Positions 1-6,945 of a DNA stretch of 64,000 nucleotides are shown here, piece after piece. Each line of letters begins with the position of its first letter. Position 1 is the stretch's first letter. Where the stretch lies: positions 7,750,001 through 7,814,000 of the forward strand of contig NZ_CP042910.1 of NCBI RefSeq assembly GCF_008298035.1, given 5' to 3'. The position numbers and the translations under genes were made by a program. The stretch comes from Gimesia maris. Lineage in GTDB: Bacteria; Planctomycetota; Planctomycetia; Planctomycetales; Planctomycetaceae. The notes under the pieces are model-generated. The model was not told where the DNA came from, ran no database searches, and saw only the letters and a program-made list of their open reading frames with translations.

Positions 1-680
1 CCGATCGATTTCTGATTGACGCTGAATCAAATATCATCGCATTCCGCGGCTCGCAACAGCCCCCGGCACAGCTGTTTGACGGATTAAAACCCATAAAAAA
101 CCGACCACGGCCTTACGTCAGCCAGGGCATTGCCTATCTGACTTTTCATCAGACCTGCCAGCTTGTGATTGTCGGCTGTGGTCACATCGGTCAGAAGGTC
201 GCCGAACTGGCCAGCGATGTCGATTTCGATATTATCGCCGTCGATGATCGCGAAGAATACTGCAACGCCGATCGCTTCCCGACGGCAAAGCAGCTGATTG
301 TCGGCTCGTTTGACACGGCCCTCACCAGACTGTCTGTCACTCCGGACACATTTATCATCATCGTTACCCGCGGGCACAATCACGACGAAGAGGCCCTGGG
401 GCACCTCGCCGTCACAGACGCACGCTACATCGGCATGATTGGCAGTAAGCGCAAAGTGAAGCTGATTTTTGAAGACCTGCTGCGACTGGGAACGCCGCGG
501 GAAGCACTCGCGAAGGTGCACGCGCCACTCGGCTTTGATATCGGTTCACAGACGGTACCTGAGATCGCAATGAGTATCGTTGCCGAGCTGATTGCCTACC
601 GTAACCTGGATGCCCTGCCGGAAGGCTACCAGAGACCAAGCCTGATGGACGACATTAAAACGCCGCATCCCGCCGGTTAA
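1..680 (+). CDS. XdhC family protein, 5' end outside window
   Basis: The reading frame is open from the window edge (first full codon at base 3) to TAA at 678-680, so the N-terminus is missing. The visible part has a Rossmann-type nucleotide-binding motif VIVGCGHIGQ (about 165-195), an acidic loop VDDREEY after the second strand, and IGMIGSKRK (about 430-460), all hallmarks of the XdhC/CoxI C-terminal domain. Family members help insert or mature the molybdenum cofactor of xanthine dehydrogenase-like enzymes; some are orphan homologues of unknown role. No molybdenum hydroxylase gene is visible here, so the partner is unknown. The family call is firm, the function inferred. Confidence 0.85.
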   Translation, partial: DRFLIDAESNIIAFRGSQQPPAQLFDGLKPIKNRPRPYVSQGIAYLTFHQTCQLVIVGCGHIGQKVAELASDVDFDIIAVDDREEYCNADRFPTAKQLIVGSFDTALTRLSVTPDTFIIIVTRGHNHDEEALGHLAVTDARYIGMIGSKRKVKLIFEDLLRLGTPREALAKVHAPLGFDIGSQTVPEIAMSIVAELIAYRNLDALPEGYQRPSLMDDIKTPHPAG

Positions 681-708
681 CTTTCGTCAGCAGAGCAGGG
701 GGGTAAGA

Positions 709-1068
709 TTACTCTTCCCAGTCTTCGGGATCTTCGTATTCCCGGTCCTCGGCAGAGCGGACTTCGTTGGTCTTGGCATCCCCGCGACGGAACACGGCGA
801 CCACATCTTCAATCGGGACCACGAACAGCACATTGTCGGGCTCAAAATCCACGGGGATGGCATCGCTGGGGTTGAACAGCACTTTGTCGTATTTCTTGAC
901 CGGAAAATCATCATCCCGGGCAATCTGCACGCTGATTTCCACCACGCGTCCGGTAATGTTTGGAATCTCGGCCTTATCGGGAAGGACAATCCCCCCCTTG
1001 GTCGTCTGGCGACTTTCGTCTTTACGAATGAGAATTCGCATTCCCAGAGGTTCAACCCAGTCTGACAC
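709..1068 (-). CDS. GroES-like (Cpn10) co-chaperonin homologue
   Basis: A 119-residue protein with the Cpn10 layout: an N-terminal strand EPLGMRILIRKDE, a mobile-loop region TTKGGIVLPDKAE that keeps the GIVL contact used to bind GroEL, and the KYDKVLF and LFVVPIEDVVAVF core strands. GroES caps the GroEL folding cage. Usual length is about 95 residues; this one has an extra acidic tail of about 23 residues. No groEL lies beside it, and bacteria with several chaperonin genes often carry stand-alone GroES paralogues. It could be the main co-chaperonin or a specialised paralogue; I cannot tell. Confidence 0.85.
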   Translation of the reverse strand: MSDWVEPLGMRILIRKDESRQTTKGGIVLPDKAEIPNITGRVVEISVQIARDDDFPVKKYDKVLFNPSDAIPVDFEPDNVLFVVPIEDVVAVFRRGDAKTNEVRSAEDREYEDPEDWEE

Positions 1069-1398
1069 TAAAAATCTCCCCGCTTATTCAGTTCTAATCA
1101 GTTCAATGAACGCGTTACCGTTCCGACAATATGACAGGCTGCCATCAGTCCAGTCTGTGGAAAGGCTAAAATAACCTGTTTGTTCTATGGAATACAATCA
1201 TAGTCCATGACTCCCCTGAAAAGAACCCCGAAAATGCCGACTGATTTTCCGTTTACGTACGATTTGACGCAGAAACTGCCGGTGGCCTTGCCGCTGCAGT
1301 GCCTGGAAATGCTGTTCGGGAATTCCCCTCAATATGAATTCTTTGAATAATTCAGACGTTTTTCAGTGCATTTTCAGACGCGCCAGGTTCTTCTATAG

Positions 1399-1426
1399 TT
1401 GATAAAATAACTTGTACATCTATAAA
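1399..1426 (+). promoter_or_regulatory. Putative sigma70-type promoter of the ferritin-like gene
   Basis: TTGATA at 1399-1404 and TATAAA at 1421-1426 are 16 bp apart and lie upstream of the ferritin-like gene, giving a predicted leader of about 70 nt. Sequence match only. Confidence 0.5.
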
Positions 1427-1460
1427 GAGAGTGCAGAGATTTTGTAATCAACTGGCAAAC

Positions 1461-1485
1461 GGATCCATTTGGATCCAGGTTTTTT
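1461..1485 (+). promoter_or_regulatory. Terminator-like hairpin in the leader of the ferritin-like gene
   Basis: GGATCC at 1461-1466 and 1471-1476 is self-complementary and can fold into a 6-bp stem with an ATTT loop. It is followed by a run of six T (1480-1485), then the ribosome site AGGAG (about 1496) and the ATG at 1506. A hairpin plus U-run inside a leader is the form of an attenuator, but no alternative structure or ligand is evident. Confidence 0.4.
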
Positions 1486-1505
1486 AATGACAACAGGAGA
1501 CTGAC

Positions 1506-1931
1506 ATGGACAAGCAGACAATGATCGCAAACCTCAATGAGGACCTGGCGAGTGAACTCGCTGCCATCATTCAATATACCACGTACGCTGCCAAAGCGAC
1601 CGGCCCCTATCGACCGCAGCTGACGCAGTTCTTTCTGGCGGAAGTCCCCGATGAACTGGGACATGCTCAATTTCTGGCGAATAAAATCGTCGCCCTCGGC
1701 GGAGAACCTGTCACGGTTGCCGGTAAAGTGACCGCAGCACACACCAATCATGAGATGCTGGAAGCAATCCTGGTAGCCGAAAAAGAAGCGACCGCCGGGT
1801 ATACCCAACGCGCCAAAGAAGCCGAAGAACTTGGCGACAAAGGTTTGGCCGTTCAACTGGAAGATATGGTCCGCGATGAAAGCGGGCACGCCGAAGAAGT
1901 CGAACGCATCCTCCGGGACTGGCCACTATAA
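1506..1931 (+). CDS. Ferritin-like di-iron protein (bacterioferritin-like)
   Basis: A 141-residue all-helical protein. Candidate di-iron ligands sit at bacterioferritin-like spacing: Glu17, Glu50 with His53 (ELGH), Glu92/94, and Glu125 with His128 (ESGH). Such proteins oxidise and store iron or consume peroxide. No haem-binding methionine is obvious, so ferroxidase or Dps-like roles remain open. The start is supported by CAGGAGACTGAC just upstream, and a predicted promoter and leader hairpin precede it. It is transcribed alone and ends at an inverted repeat shared with the convergent neighbour. Confidence 0.85.
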   Translation: MDKQTMIANLNEDLASELAAIIQYTTYAAKATGPYRPQLTQFFLAEVPDELGHAQFLANKIVALGGEPVTVAGKVTAAHTNHEMLEAILVAEKEATAGYTQRAKEAEELGDKGLAVQLEDMVRDESGHAEEVERILRDWPL

Positions 1932-1955
1932 GCATAAGCCGTCTAACGGCTCTCA

Positions 1956-1994
1956 AGACAGGTCAGTCAGATTCTTTTTCTGACTGACCTGTTT
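1956..1994. terminator. Inverted repeat between convergent genes
   Basis: A perfect 12-bp stem, CAGGTCAGTCAG (1959-1970) and its complement (1980-1991), with a 9-nt T-rich loop, sits between the stops of the ferritin-like gene (+) and the ApgM-like gene (-). It probably acts as a terminator in both directions, although the flanking T-run is short. Confidence 0.65.
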
Positions 1995-2000
1995 AGGGTC

Positions 2001-3212
2001 TTAACTGGATGTCCCAAAGAAGAAGGGCATCAGTTGATGGCCTTTCGGCAGCAGCAGATTACTGGCGCCAGCCGTGATTTCATCATAACTGCCGGCCTGG
2101 TCCGGGCGGACATTCTTGCCACAAATGGCGAAAGGCACATATCCATGGCTGTGAGTTTTGGTGCGTAGAAACGTGGGATGATCGGGGCAGACCAGGATCC
2201 GGTAATCACCCTGAGATTTCAGGTAGCCATGTACCGGGCCCACGATGTGCTCGTCGATATTCTCCAGGGCTTTGACCTTTTCTTCCACTTCCCCTTCATG
2301 GGATGCTTCGTCGGTCGCCTCGACATGCACGACGACAAAATCCGTATTCTTCAATGTCTCAATCGCAGCCCGTCCTTTGGCAGCATAATCGGTATCGATA
2401 TACCCGGTAGCTCCTTCGACTTCAATCACATCCCAGCCCAGCAGGCGTCCCAGCCCCCGCAGCAGATCGACGGCGGTGATCACAGCCCCCGTTTTGTTAA
2501 ACTGCTCCAGAAACGGTTTCAACGCCGGTCGACTTCCCTGACCCCAGAGCCAGATCTGAGTTGCCGGCGGCTGACCGTCAGTTCGCTTCTGGTTCTCTGC
2601 CGATTTCGTAAACAGTTTTTTACTCCGCTCCATCAGATCCAGCAGCAGTTCACTGCCTCTGCCGGACGGCAGATCGTGTTCGATCGGCTGGTCGGTTAAA
2701 TCATGGGGAGGCGTTGTCGAAGTGCCTGTATCGAATGGCCGATCATCGGCATCTTTCGCGCGGTAAATGAGCAGGTTCCGATAGCTGACCCCCTGGTGAA
2801 ATTCCCACTGGGGTTCCTCCGCCGTCGCTTCCTGCAGGAGGGCCACCAGCTCTGCACCGACATCATTGGGGAGCTGTGATGCGGTAAAGCTGGCCATGTT
2901 CCCATCAGCAATCGTTACGAAATTACAACGGATCGCCCAGTCATGGGGTCCCAGTTCAATCCCCTGTGCCGCCGCTTCCAGCGGTGCGCGACCCGTGTGA
3001 TACACCAGCGGGTCGTATCCAAACAGACTCATCGTCCCCACATCACTGCCGGAAGGCATGGAAGCGGGAACCGTATCTGTACGTCCCAGAATTCCTTCTG
3101 CGACCACGGCATCCATGTGGGGGACATTGGCTGACTGCAGAGGAGTTTTACCCCCCAGTGCATCCTGCGGTTCGTCCGCACAACCATCGGGAATCACGAG
3201 CACATATTTCAT
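2001..3212 (-). CDS. ApgM-type phosphoglycerate mutase or proposed homoserine kinase
   Basis: A 403-residue alkaline-phosphatase-superfamily enzyme. Visible are the N-terminal metal site VLVIPDGCADEP, the Ser-bearing motif PSGSDVGTMSLFGYDP (Ser about residue 56, the phospho-acceptor in the family), VVVHVEATDEASHEG and the late metal-site histidines CPDHPTF and KTHSHGYVPF. The family interconverts 3- and 2-phosphoglycerate without a cofactor in archaea. A bacterial branch has been proposed to serve as homoserine kinase because its genes cluster with threonine synthesis. No threonine genes adjoin it here. The start at 3212 gives the canonical MKYVLVIPDG. Confidence 0.85.
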   Translation of the reverse strand: MKYVLVIPDGCADEPQDALGGKTPLQSANVPHMDAVVAEGILGRTDTVPASMPSGSDVGTMSLFGYDPLVYHTGRAPLEAAAQGIELGPHDWAIRCNFVTIADGNMASFTASQLPNDVGAELVALLQEATAEEPQWEFHQGVSYRNLLIYRAKDADDRPFDTGTSTTPPHDLTDQPIEHDLPSGRGSELLLDLMERSKKLFTKSAENQKRTDGQPPATQIWLWGQGSRPALKPFLEQFNKTGAVITAVDLLRGLGRLLGWDVIEVEGATGYIDTDYAAKGRAAIETLKNTDFVVVHVEATDEASHEGEVEEKVKALENIDEHIVGPVHGYLKSQGDYRILVCPDHPTFLRTKTHSHGYVPFAICGKNVRPDQAGSYDEITAGASNLLLPKGHQLMPFFFGTSS

Positions 3213-3384
3213 ATCAGGGTACTTACTGTCAGGCAGGATCTGGGAGAACTGGAAAAGAGAACTGTTTTGTCCTCAATATCCTGAATTTTCGTCTTTCCTG
3301 CAAGTAATCAGAGTCAGGAAATGTCGAGACAACCCTTGATCGCAGCCTGTGCAGCACATCGAGAACGCATCACATTTAACCACA

Positions 3385-3452
3385 GCGTCTCGCGATCTGT
3401 TATCCTCGGTCCAGACGGACCTGGAGACGCTGCAGTGGAACTGGAAACCGTC
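3385..3452 (-). repeat. 68-bp dispersed element, copy 1
   Basis: Read on the minus strand: a 22-bp arm (3452-3431) then a 46-bp core (3430-3385) bounded by GCGTCTC and GAGACGC. An inner GGTCC-GTCT-GGACC hairpin is intact. The outer stem extends to 9 bp (CAGCGTCTC/GAGACGCTG), the best-paired copy. It starts 17 nt after the stop of the exported oxidoreductase-like gene. Its 22-bp arm is the most diverged of the five. Confidence 0.8.
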
Positions 3453-3469
3453 CAGGAACATGAAGACCC

Positions 3470-4834
3470 TTATTGAGGAGCAGGATCCTCTCCGACAAAT
3501 TCCTGTGGTGGCGTCATTTCAGCAGTGATGACCTTCCATGAATCGCCCATTTCACGAAACTGATTGAAATTTTTCGGCGTGTAGGAAAATTCCAGTTCAG
3601 GCGTTTTCATCAAGGCCTGTCCCTTTTCAAAATAGGAGTGCATGGCGGCATCCAGTGCGCCGGTCATCAGCAGGGTGCGCTCACAGGGGTAGGGTTCTTC
3701 CTTGTGCACAAACAGATGTTGAATCGCATGTGAAAATGCCCGGAACAGGTTTCGGTTACCCCAGGGCCCCGGGAAGAACGTGGTCGCTTTCGGCTGCGCT
3801 TCACCTTTGACCTGGCAGGCAAAGTTCCAGCGGACGCCGTTCGCACCGATTTTCAGCATCGTGGCGCGAAATCCATCCTTGTATTCCAGCAGGATCCCAT
3901 GCGGTTCTGCTGCCCCTTCCGCGCCGATCGGATCGAACAGACCCCGCTTTTTCTTGCCCAGTTCCGCCTGCATGGCTGCTTCTGCCAGCTGCATGGACCA
4001 GCGTCCCTGGCGGCCGGCTTTGATCAGATCATCGCCTTTCAGAAACTGAACCGTTGAAATCCCCGTTTCGCCTCCTTTACGGAATTCGACCATCGACTGC
4101 AGGACTTCAAGTCCGTGGATATCGTATTTCTCAATCGGTCCTCCATGAATCGAGACCGCGTCTTCCAGTTCCGTGCCAGAGGGAATTTCCAGCGGAATCG
4201 TGCGTTGTGCCAGCGGAACCGAACTGCCGACCATCATCGGGAATTCGTACTTCCGCGAAGTGTCATACATTTCCCGGGCCCAGTCCCAGCGATAAGAAAA
4301 ATGTTTGTCACTGAAGACCGGGACAAAGCGTTTTGATTTCTCCATAACCGCCACGATTTCATCAAAGAACCGTTTGCGCGGGTACCTGGTCTGTCCGAAT
4401 TTGGTATCAGGATAATCGCCGTGCTCACCAATCGAAAGCACTGCGTCTACCGCCAGTTCATCACCGCCGAGAGTCAACGCGTCTCCGATTGTCTTATAAA
4501 AGGGGATCTCATATTTTTTGGCAATCCCCCGGGAGAGATCCCGGTCCGTAAACTGATCGCCGTAGAAAGAGACGACATCGCACTGTGGTTGCTGAAGCTT
4601 ACCGTTAAACAGGTACGGCCCTAAAAACGGATGCAGAATATGAAAGGCATGCGACAGATAAAAACACTGTGTGTAGATGGCAGCGACTTGCGGACGTTTG
4701 TTTTCCTCGGCGGCATGCAACGCCTGTTGCTGCCAGTTCAGGCCGGCAGTACCAGCAAAAGCGGCAGCACTCAGCTTTAACATTTCACGCCGGGAAAGAG
4801 AGGACAGGGACTGGTGAGAAAAGGTATCCGTCAT
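3470..4834 (-). CDS. Twin-arginine exported protein, possibly oxidoreductase-like; function unknown
   Basis: A 454-residue protein opening with a Tat signal: SLSRREMLKLSAAAFAGTAG, with the cleavage region near LHAAEE (about residue 42). The mature part contains AIYTQCFYLSHAFHIL and DAVLSIGEHGDYP, and resembles planctomycete proteins loosely related to Gfo/Idh/MocA oxidoreductases. The usual GxGxxG nucleotide motif is not evident, so redox activity is uncertain. Export through Tat implies that it folds, perhaps with a cofactor, before crossing the membrane. It is a single gene: the 68-bp element follows its stop, and the isocitrate dehydrogenase terminator lies upstream. Confidence 0.65.
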   Translation of the reverse strand: MTDTFSHQSLSSLSRREMLKLSAAAFAGTAGLNWQQQALHAAEENKRPQVAAIYTQCFYLSHAFHILHPFLGPYLFNGKLQQPQCDVVSFYGDQFTDRDLSRGIAKKYEIPFYKTIGDALTLGGDELAVDAVLSIGEHGDYPDTKFGQTRYPRKRFFDEIVAVMEKSKRFVPVFSDKHFSYRWDWAREMYDTSRKYEFPMMVGSSVPLAQRTIPLEIPSGTELEDAVSIHGGPIEKYDIHGLEVLQSMVEFRKGGETGISTVQFLKGDDLIKAGRQGRWSMQLAEAAMQAELGKKKRGLFDPIGAEGAAEPHGILLEYKDGFRATMLKIGANGVRWNFACQVKGEAQPKATTFFPGPWGNRNLFRAFSHAIQHLFVHKEEPYPCERTLLMTGALDAAMHSYFEKGQALMKTPELEFSYTPKNFNQFREMGDSWKVITAEMTPPQEFVGEDPAPQ

Positions 4835-4973
4835 GAGGTTGACTCCAGTGGTGGGCTAATTGAGGCGAGACTCAGTTTCCATCGTATCAAATCATATTGA
4901 TCTCTTCACCAGTTTTTTTCGGAAGCTCTACTATTTCTCTTAGATTTTTCCAGTCATCCTCAGGGACCGGGAA

Positions 4974-5014
4974 TAAAAAAACTGCGATGCAAAGCACAGG
5001 CTTCGCATCGCAGT
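4974..5014 (-). terminator. Intrinsic terminator after isocitrate dehydrogenase
   Basis: A 10-bp stem ACTGCGATGC (4981-4990) pairs with 5005-5014, topped by an inner AAGC/GCTT stem. On the minus strand it ends in a T-run (complement of 4974-4980). It lies 31 nt beyond the stop of the minus-strand gene. Confidence 0.85.
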
Positions 5015-5044
5015 GAGATCATCAATCTTCTCGTGTCTCAGGAA

Positions 5045-6217
5045 TTATCGCATTTTCGCACAGATGGCTTCTGCCATCTCCTGAGTTCCGACGGCGGTTG
5101 GATCGTTACGATCATCTTTCAGGTCGTAGGTCACGTCTTTACCTTCTTCAATCACGTCAGCAACTGCCTTGTCCAGCTTCGCAGCCGCTTCGTGTTCGCC
5201 GAGGTAATCCAGCATCATCTTACCGGACAGGATCAGGGCAACCGGATTCACTTTATTCTGCCCTTTGTATTTAGGAGCAGAACCGTGGGTCGCTTCGAAG
5301 ATCGCGGCTTCGGTTCCGATGTTCGAACCAGGGGCAACCCCCAGGCCACCCACCAGGCCGGCACACAGGTCACTCAGAATGTCACCGTACAGGTTGGAGG
5401 TCACGAGCACGTCGTACAATTCCGGTTTTTGCACCAGCTGCATGCACATGTTGTCAATCAGACGCTCATTATACTCGATGCTGCCACCACAGTCGGTCGC
5501 AATGCCTGCCAGCTTCGGATCGGCTTCGACGCCTTCTGACAGTTCATCCCATTCAAATTTAGCGCCGTAGGCTTTCGCGACAGCCCGTGTTTCATCATAC
5601 CACAGACCATCAGTGAACTTCATGATGTTTGCTTTGCAGATCGAAGTCACAGACTGGCGTTTGTTGTCGACTGCATATTTGAAAGCGTAGTTACAGATAT
5701 CGCGAGTACCCTGGTAAGACATTGGCTTGATACTGACGCCGGTCTCATCAAGGGGAGTATTGATCTTTTTACCCGTCGCGAATTCGTTGATCTTTTTGAT
5801 CAATTCCGCTGTTTTTTCCTGACCCGCCTGAAACTCAACGCCGGCATACAGGTCTTCTGTGTTTTCTCGTACCACGACCAGATCGACATTGGAGTCGGCA
5901 AAGTAGGTCCGCACACCTTTGTAGGTTTTACAGGGGCGGATGCAGGCATACAGGCCCAGTTCCTGTCGCAGGAACACGTTCACACTGCGGAAGCCTTTTC
6001 CGATGGGTGTGGTGATCGGTGCTTTCAAGGCGATTTTGTTGGCCCGGATCGAATCCATCACACGATCTGGAACGCCACCTTCAGCTTCAATGACTTCGAT
6101 TCCACATTCCTGAACATCCCAGTCGATTTTCACGCCAGTGGCATCAACACATTTTCTGGTTGCCTCGGCGATTTCCGGTCCAACTCCATCACCCGGAATT
6201 AGTGTGACTTTATACAT
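5045..6217 (-). CDS. icd: NAD-type isocitrate dehydrogenase (isocitrate/isopropylmalate DH family)
   Basis: 390 residues from the preferred ATG at 6217, which has GAGGA 5-6 nt upstream and begins [16 protein letters not shown]. An ATG 24 nt earlier is in frame but lacks a ribosome site. The beta-decarboxylating dehydrogenase signatures are the N-terminal [10 protein letters not shown], the substrate motif [18 protein letters not shown] (the S-x-N-x-x-L-R pattern of isocitrate rather than isopropylmalate enzymes), [12 protein letters not shown], and the C-terminal cofactor region [13 protein letters not shown]. It oxidises isocitrate to 2-oxoglutarate in the TCA cycle. The residues after ATHGSAP suggest an NAD rather than NADP preference, but this is not certain. 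Confidence 0.88.
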   Translation of the reverse strand: MYKVTLIPGDGVGPEIAEATRKCVDATGVKIDWDVQECGIEVIEAEGGVPDRVMDSIRANKIALKAPITTPIGKGFRSVNVFLRQELGLYACIRPCKTYKGVRTYFADSNVDLVVVRENTEDLYAGVEFQAGQEKTAELIKKINEFATGKKINTPLDETGVSIKPMSYQGTRDICNYAFKYAVDNKRQSVTSICKANIMKFTDGLWYDETRAVAKAYGAKFEWDELSEGVEADPKLAGIATDCGGSIEYNERLIDNMCMQLVQKPELYDVLVTSNLYGDILSDLCAGLVGGLGVAPGSNIGTEAAIFEATHGSAPKYKGQNKVNPVALILSGKMMLDYLGEHEAAAKLDKAVADVIEEGKDVTYDLKDDRNDPTAVGTQEMAEAICAKMR

Positions 6218-6435
6218 CGTTTCCTCTAATACTTCTGACAAAAAGGGAATGCGACCAGGTTCTCAAGTGTTATGAATACCACGCTACGAGCCTGCTGACT
6301 CTTGAAACCAAAGGCCATACTGGTTGATACTGATTACTTAGCTCACAGACAAGCAGTGACCGTATCAAAACGGAAATCGCTTTTCAACTATACGCGATAG
6401 CCCGCGCCTACTTTTCACATCAATCAGGGATTCTC

Positions 6436-6753
6436 ATGATCCAGCGTATTTTCAGGAATTACCTGCTCCGACACCAGAACAGAGCCAACCAGATCCTGCA
6501 CCTGATTGGTGTCCCGCTCACTTTTGGGGGACTGATCGGATTTGGCATCGCGGGAAACTGGATTTATGCGGGAATGGCATTTTTTGCTGGATATGCCTTA
6601 CAGTTTCTGGGTCACGCCATCGAGCGGAATGATGCGGGCGAACTCATTTTGATCAAGAAACTACTTGGGAAACCCTACACGGAATTCGGACCTGAGACTC
6701 AAATTCAACAGAATTTTGACCATTCGTCAAAAAAGTCAAGTTGTAACGATTAA
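6436..6753 (+). CDS. Mpo1-like (DUF962) small membrane protein
   Basis: 105 residues. The motif RHQNRANQILHLIGVPL near the N-terminus and GHAIERN after two hydrophobic segments (about 27-45 and 47-62) match the Mpo1/YGL010w-like family. Yeast Mpo1 is an iron-dependent dioxygenase of 2-hydroxy fatty acids using conserved histidines; here His13, His22 and His60 or so are the candidates. A bacterial role is not established. AGGGA six nt before the ATG supports the start. Confidence 0.8.
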   Translation: MIQRIFRNYLLRHQNRANQILHLIGVPLTFGGLIGFGIAGNWIYAGMAFFAGYALQFLGHAIERNDAGELILIKKLLGKPYTEFGPETQIQQNFDHSSKKSSCND

Positions 6754-6945
6754 ATCGCCGATACCGAATGTAGTGATTCTACCAACTAGACTCCCTGCCC
6801 TGCGCTCTTGCGACTATTTTGCGACAAGGTTGTCTTACAGCAGTTGGTAATTTCTCCCTGAAAGTACTATCGATTATGAACTTAAGTGATTATGAACATA
6901 CACTTTATGCCCATAATCGTCGTTCATGTCTTGAAGGATAAAAAC

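Noticed and set aside
1207-1350. A 47-codon ORF upstream of the ferritin-like gene
   Set aside because: No ribosome site, no recognised family, and it overlaps the presumed promoter-side spacer. It could be real but I cannot support it.
1460-1478. The ferritin leader hairpin as another copy of the dispersed element, because TCCATTTGGA is shared
   Set aside because: The outer GCGTCTC/GAGACGC ends and the arm are absent; the resemblance is limited to the small hairpin.
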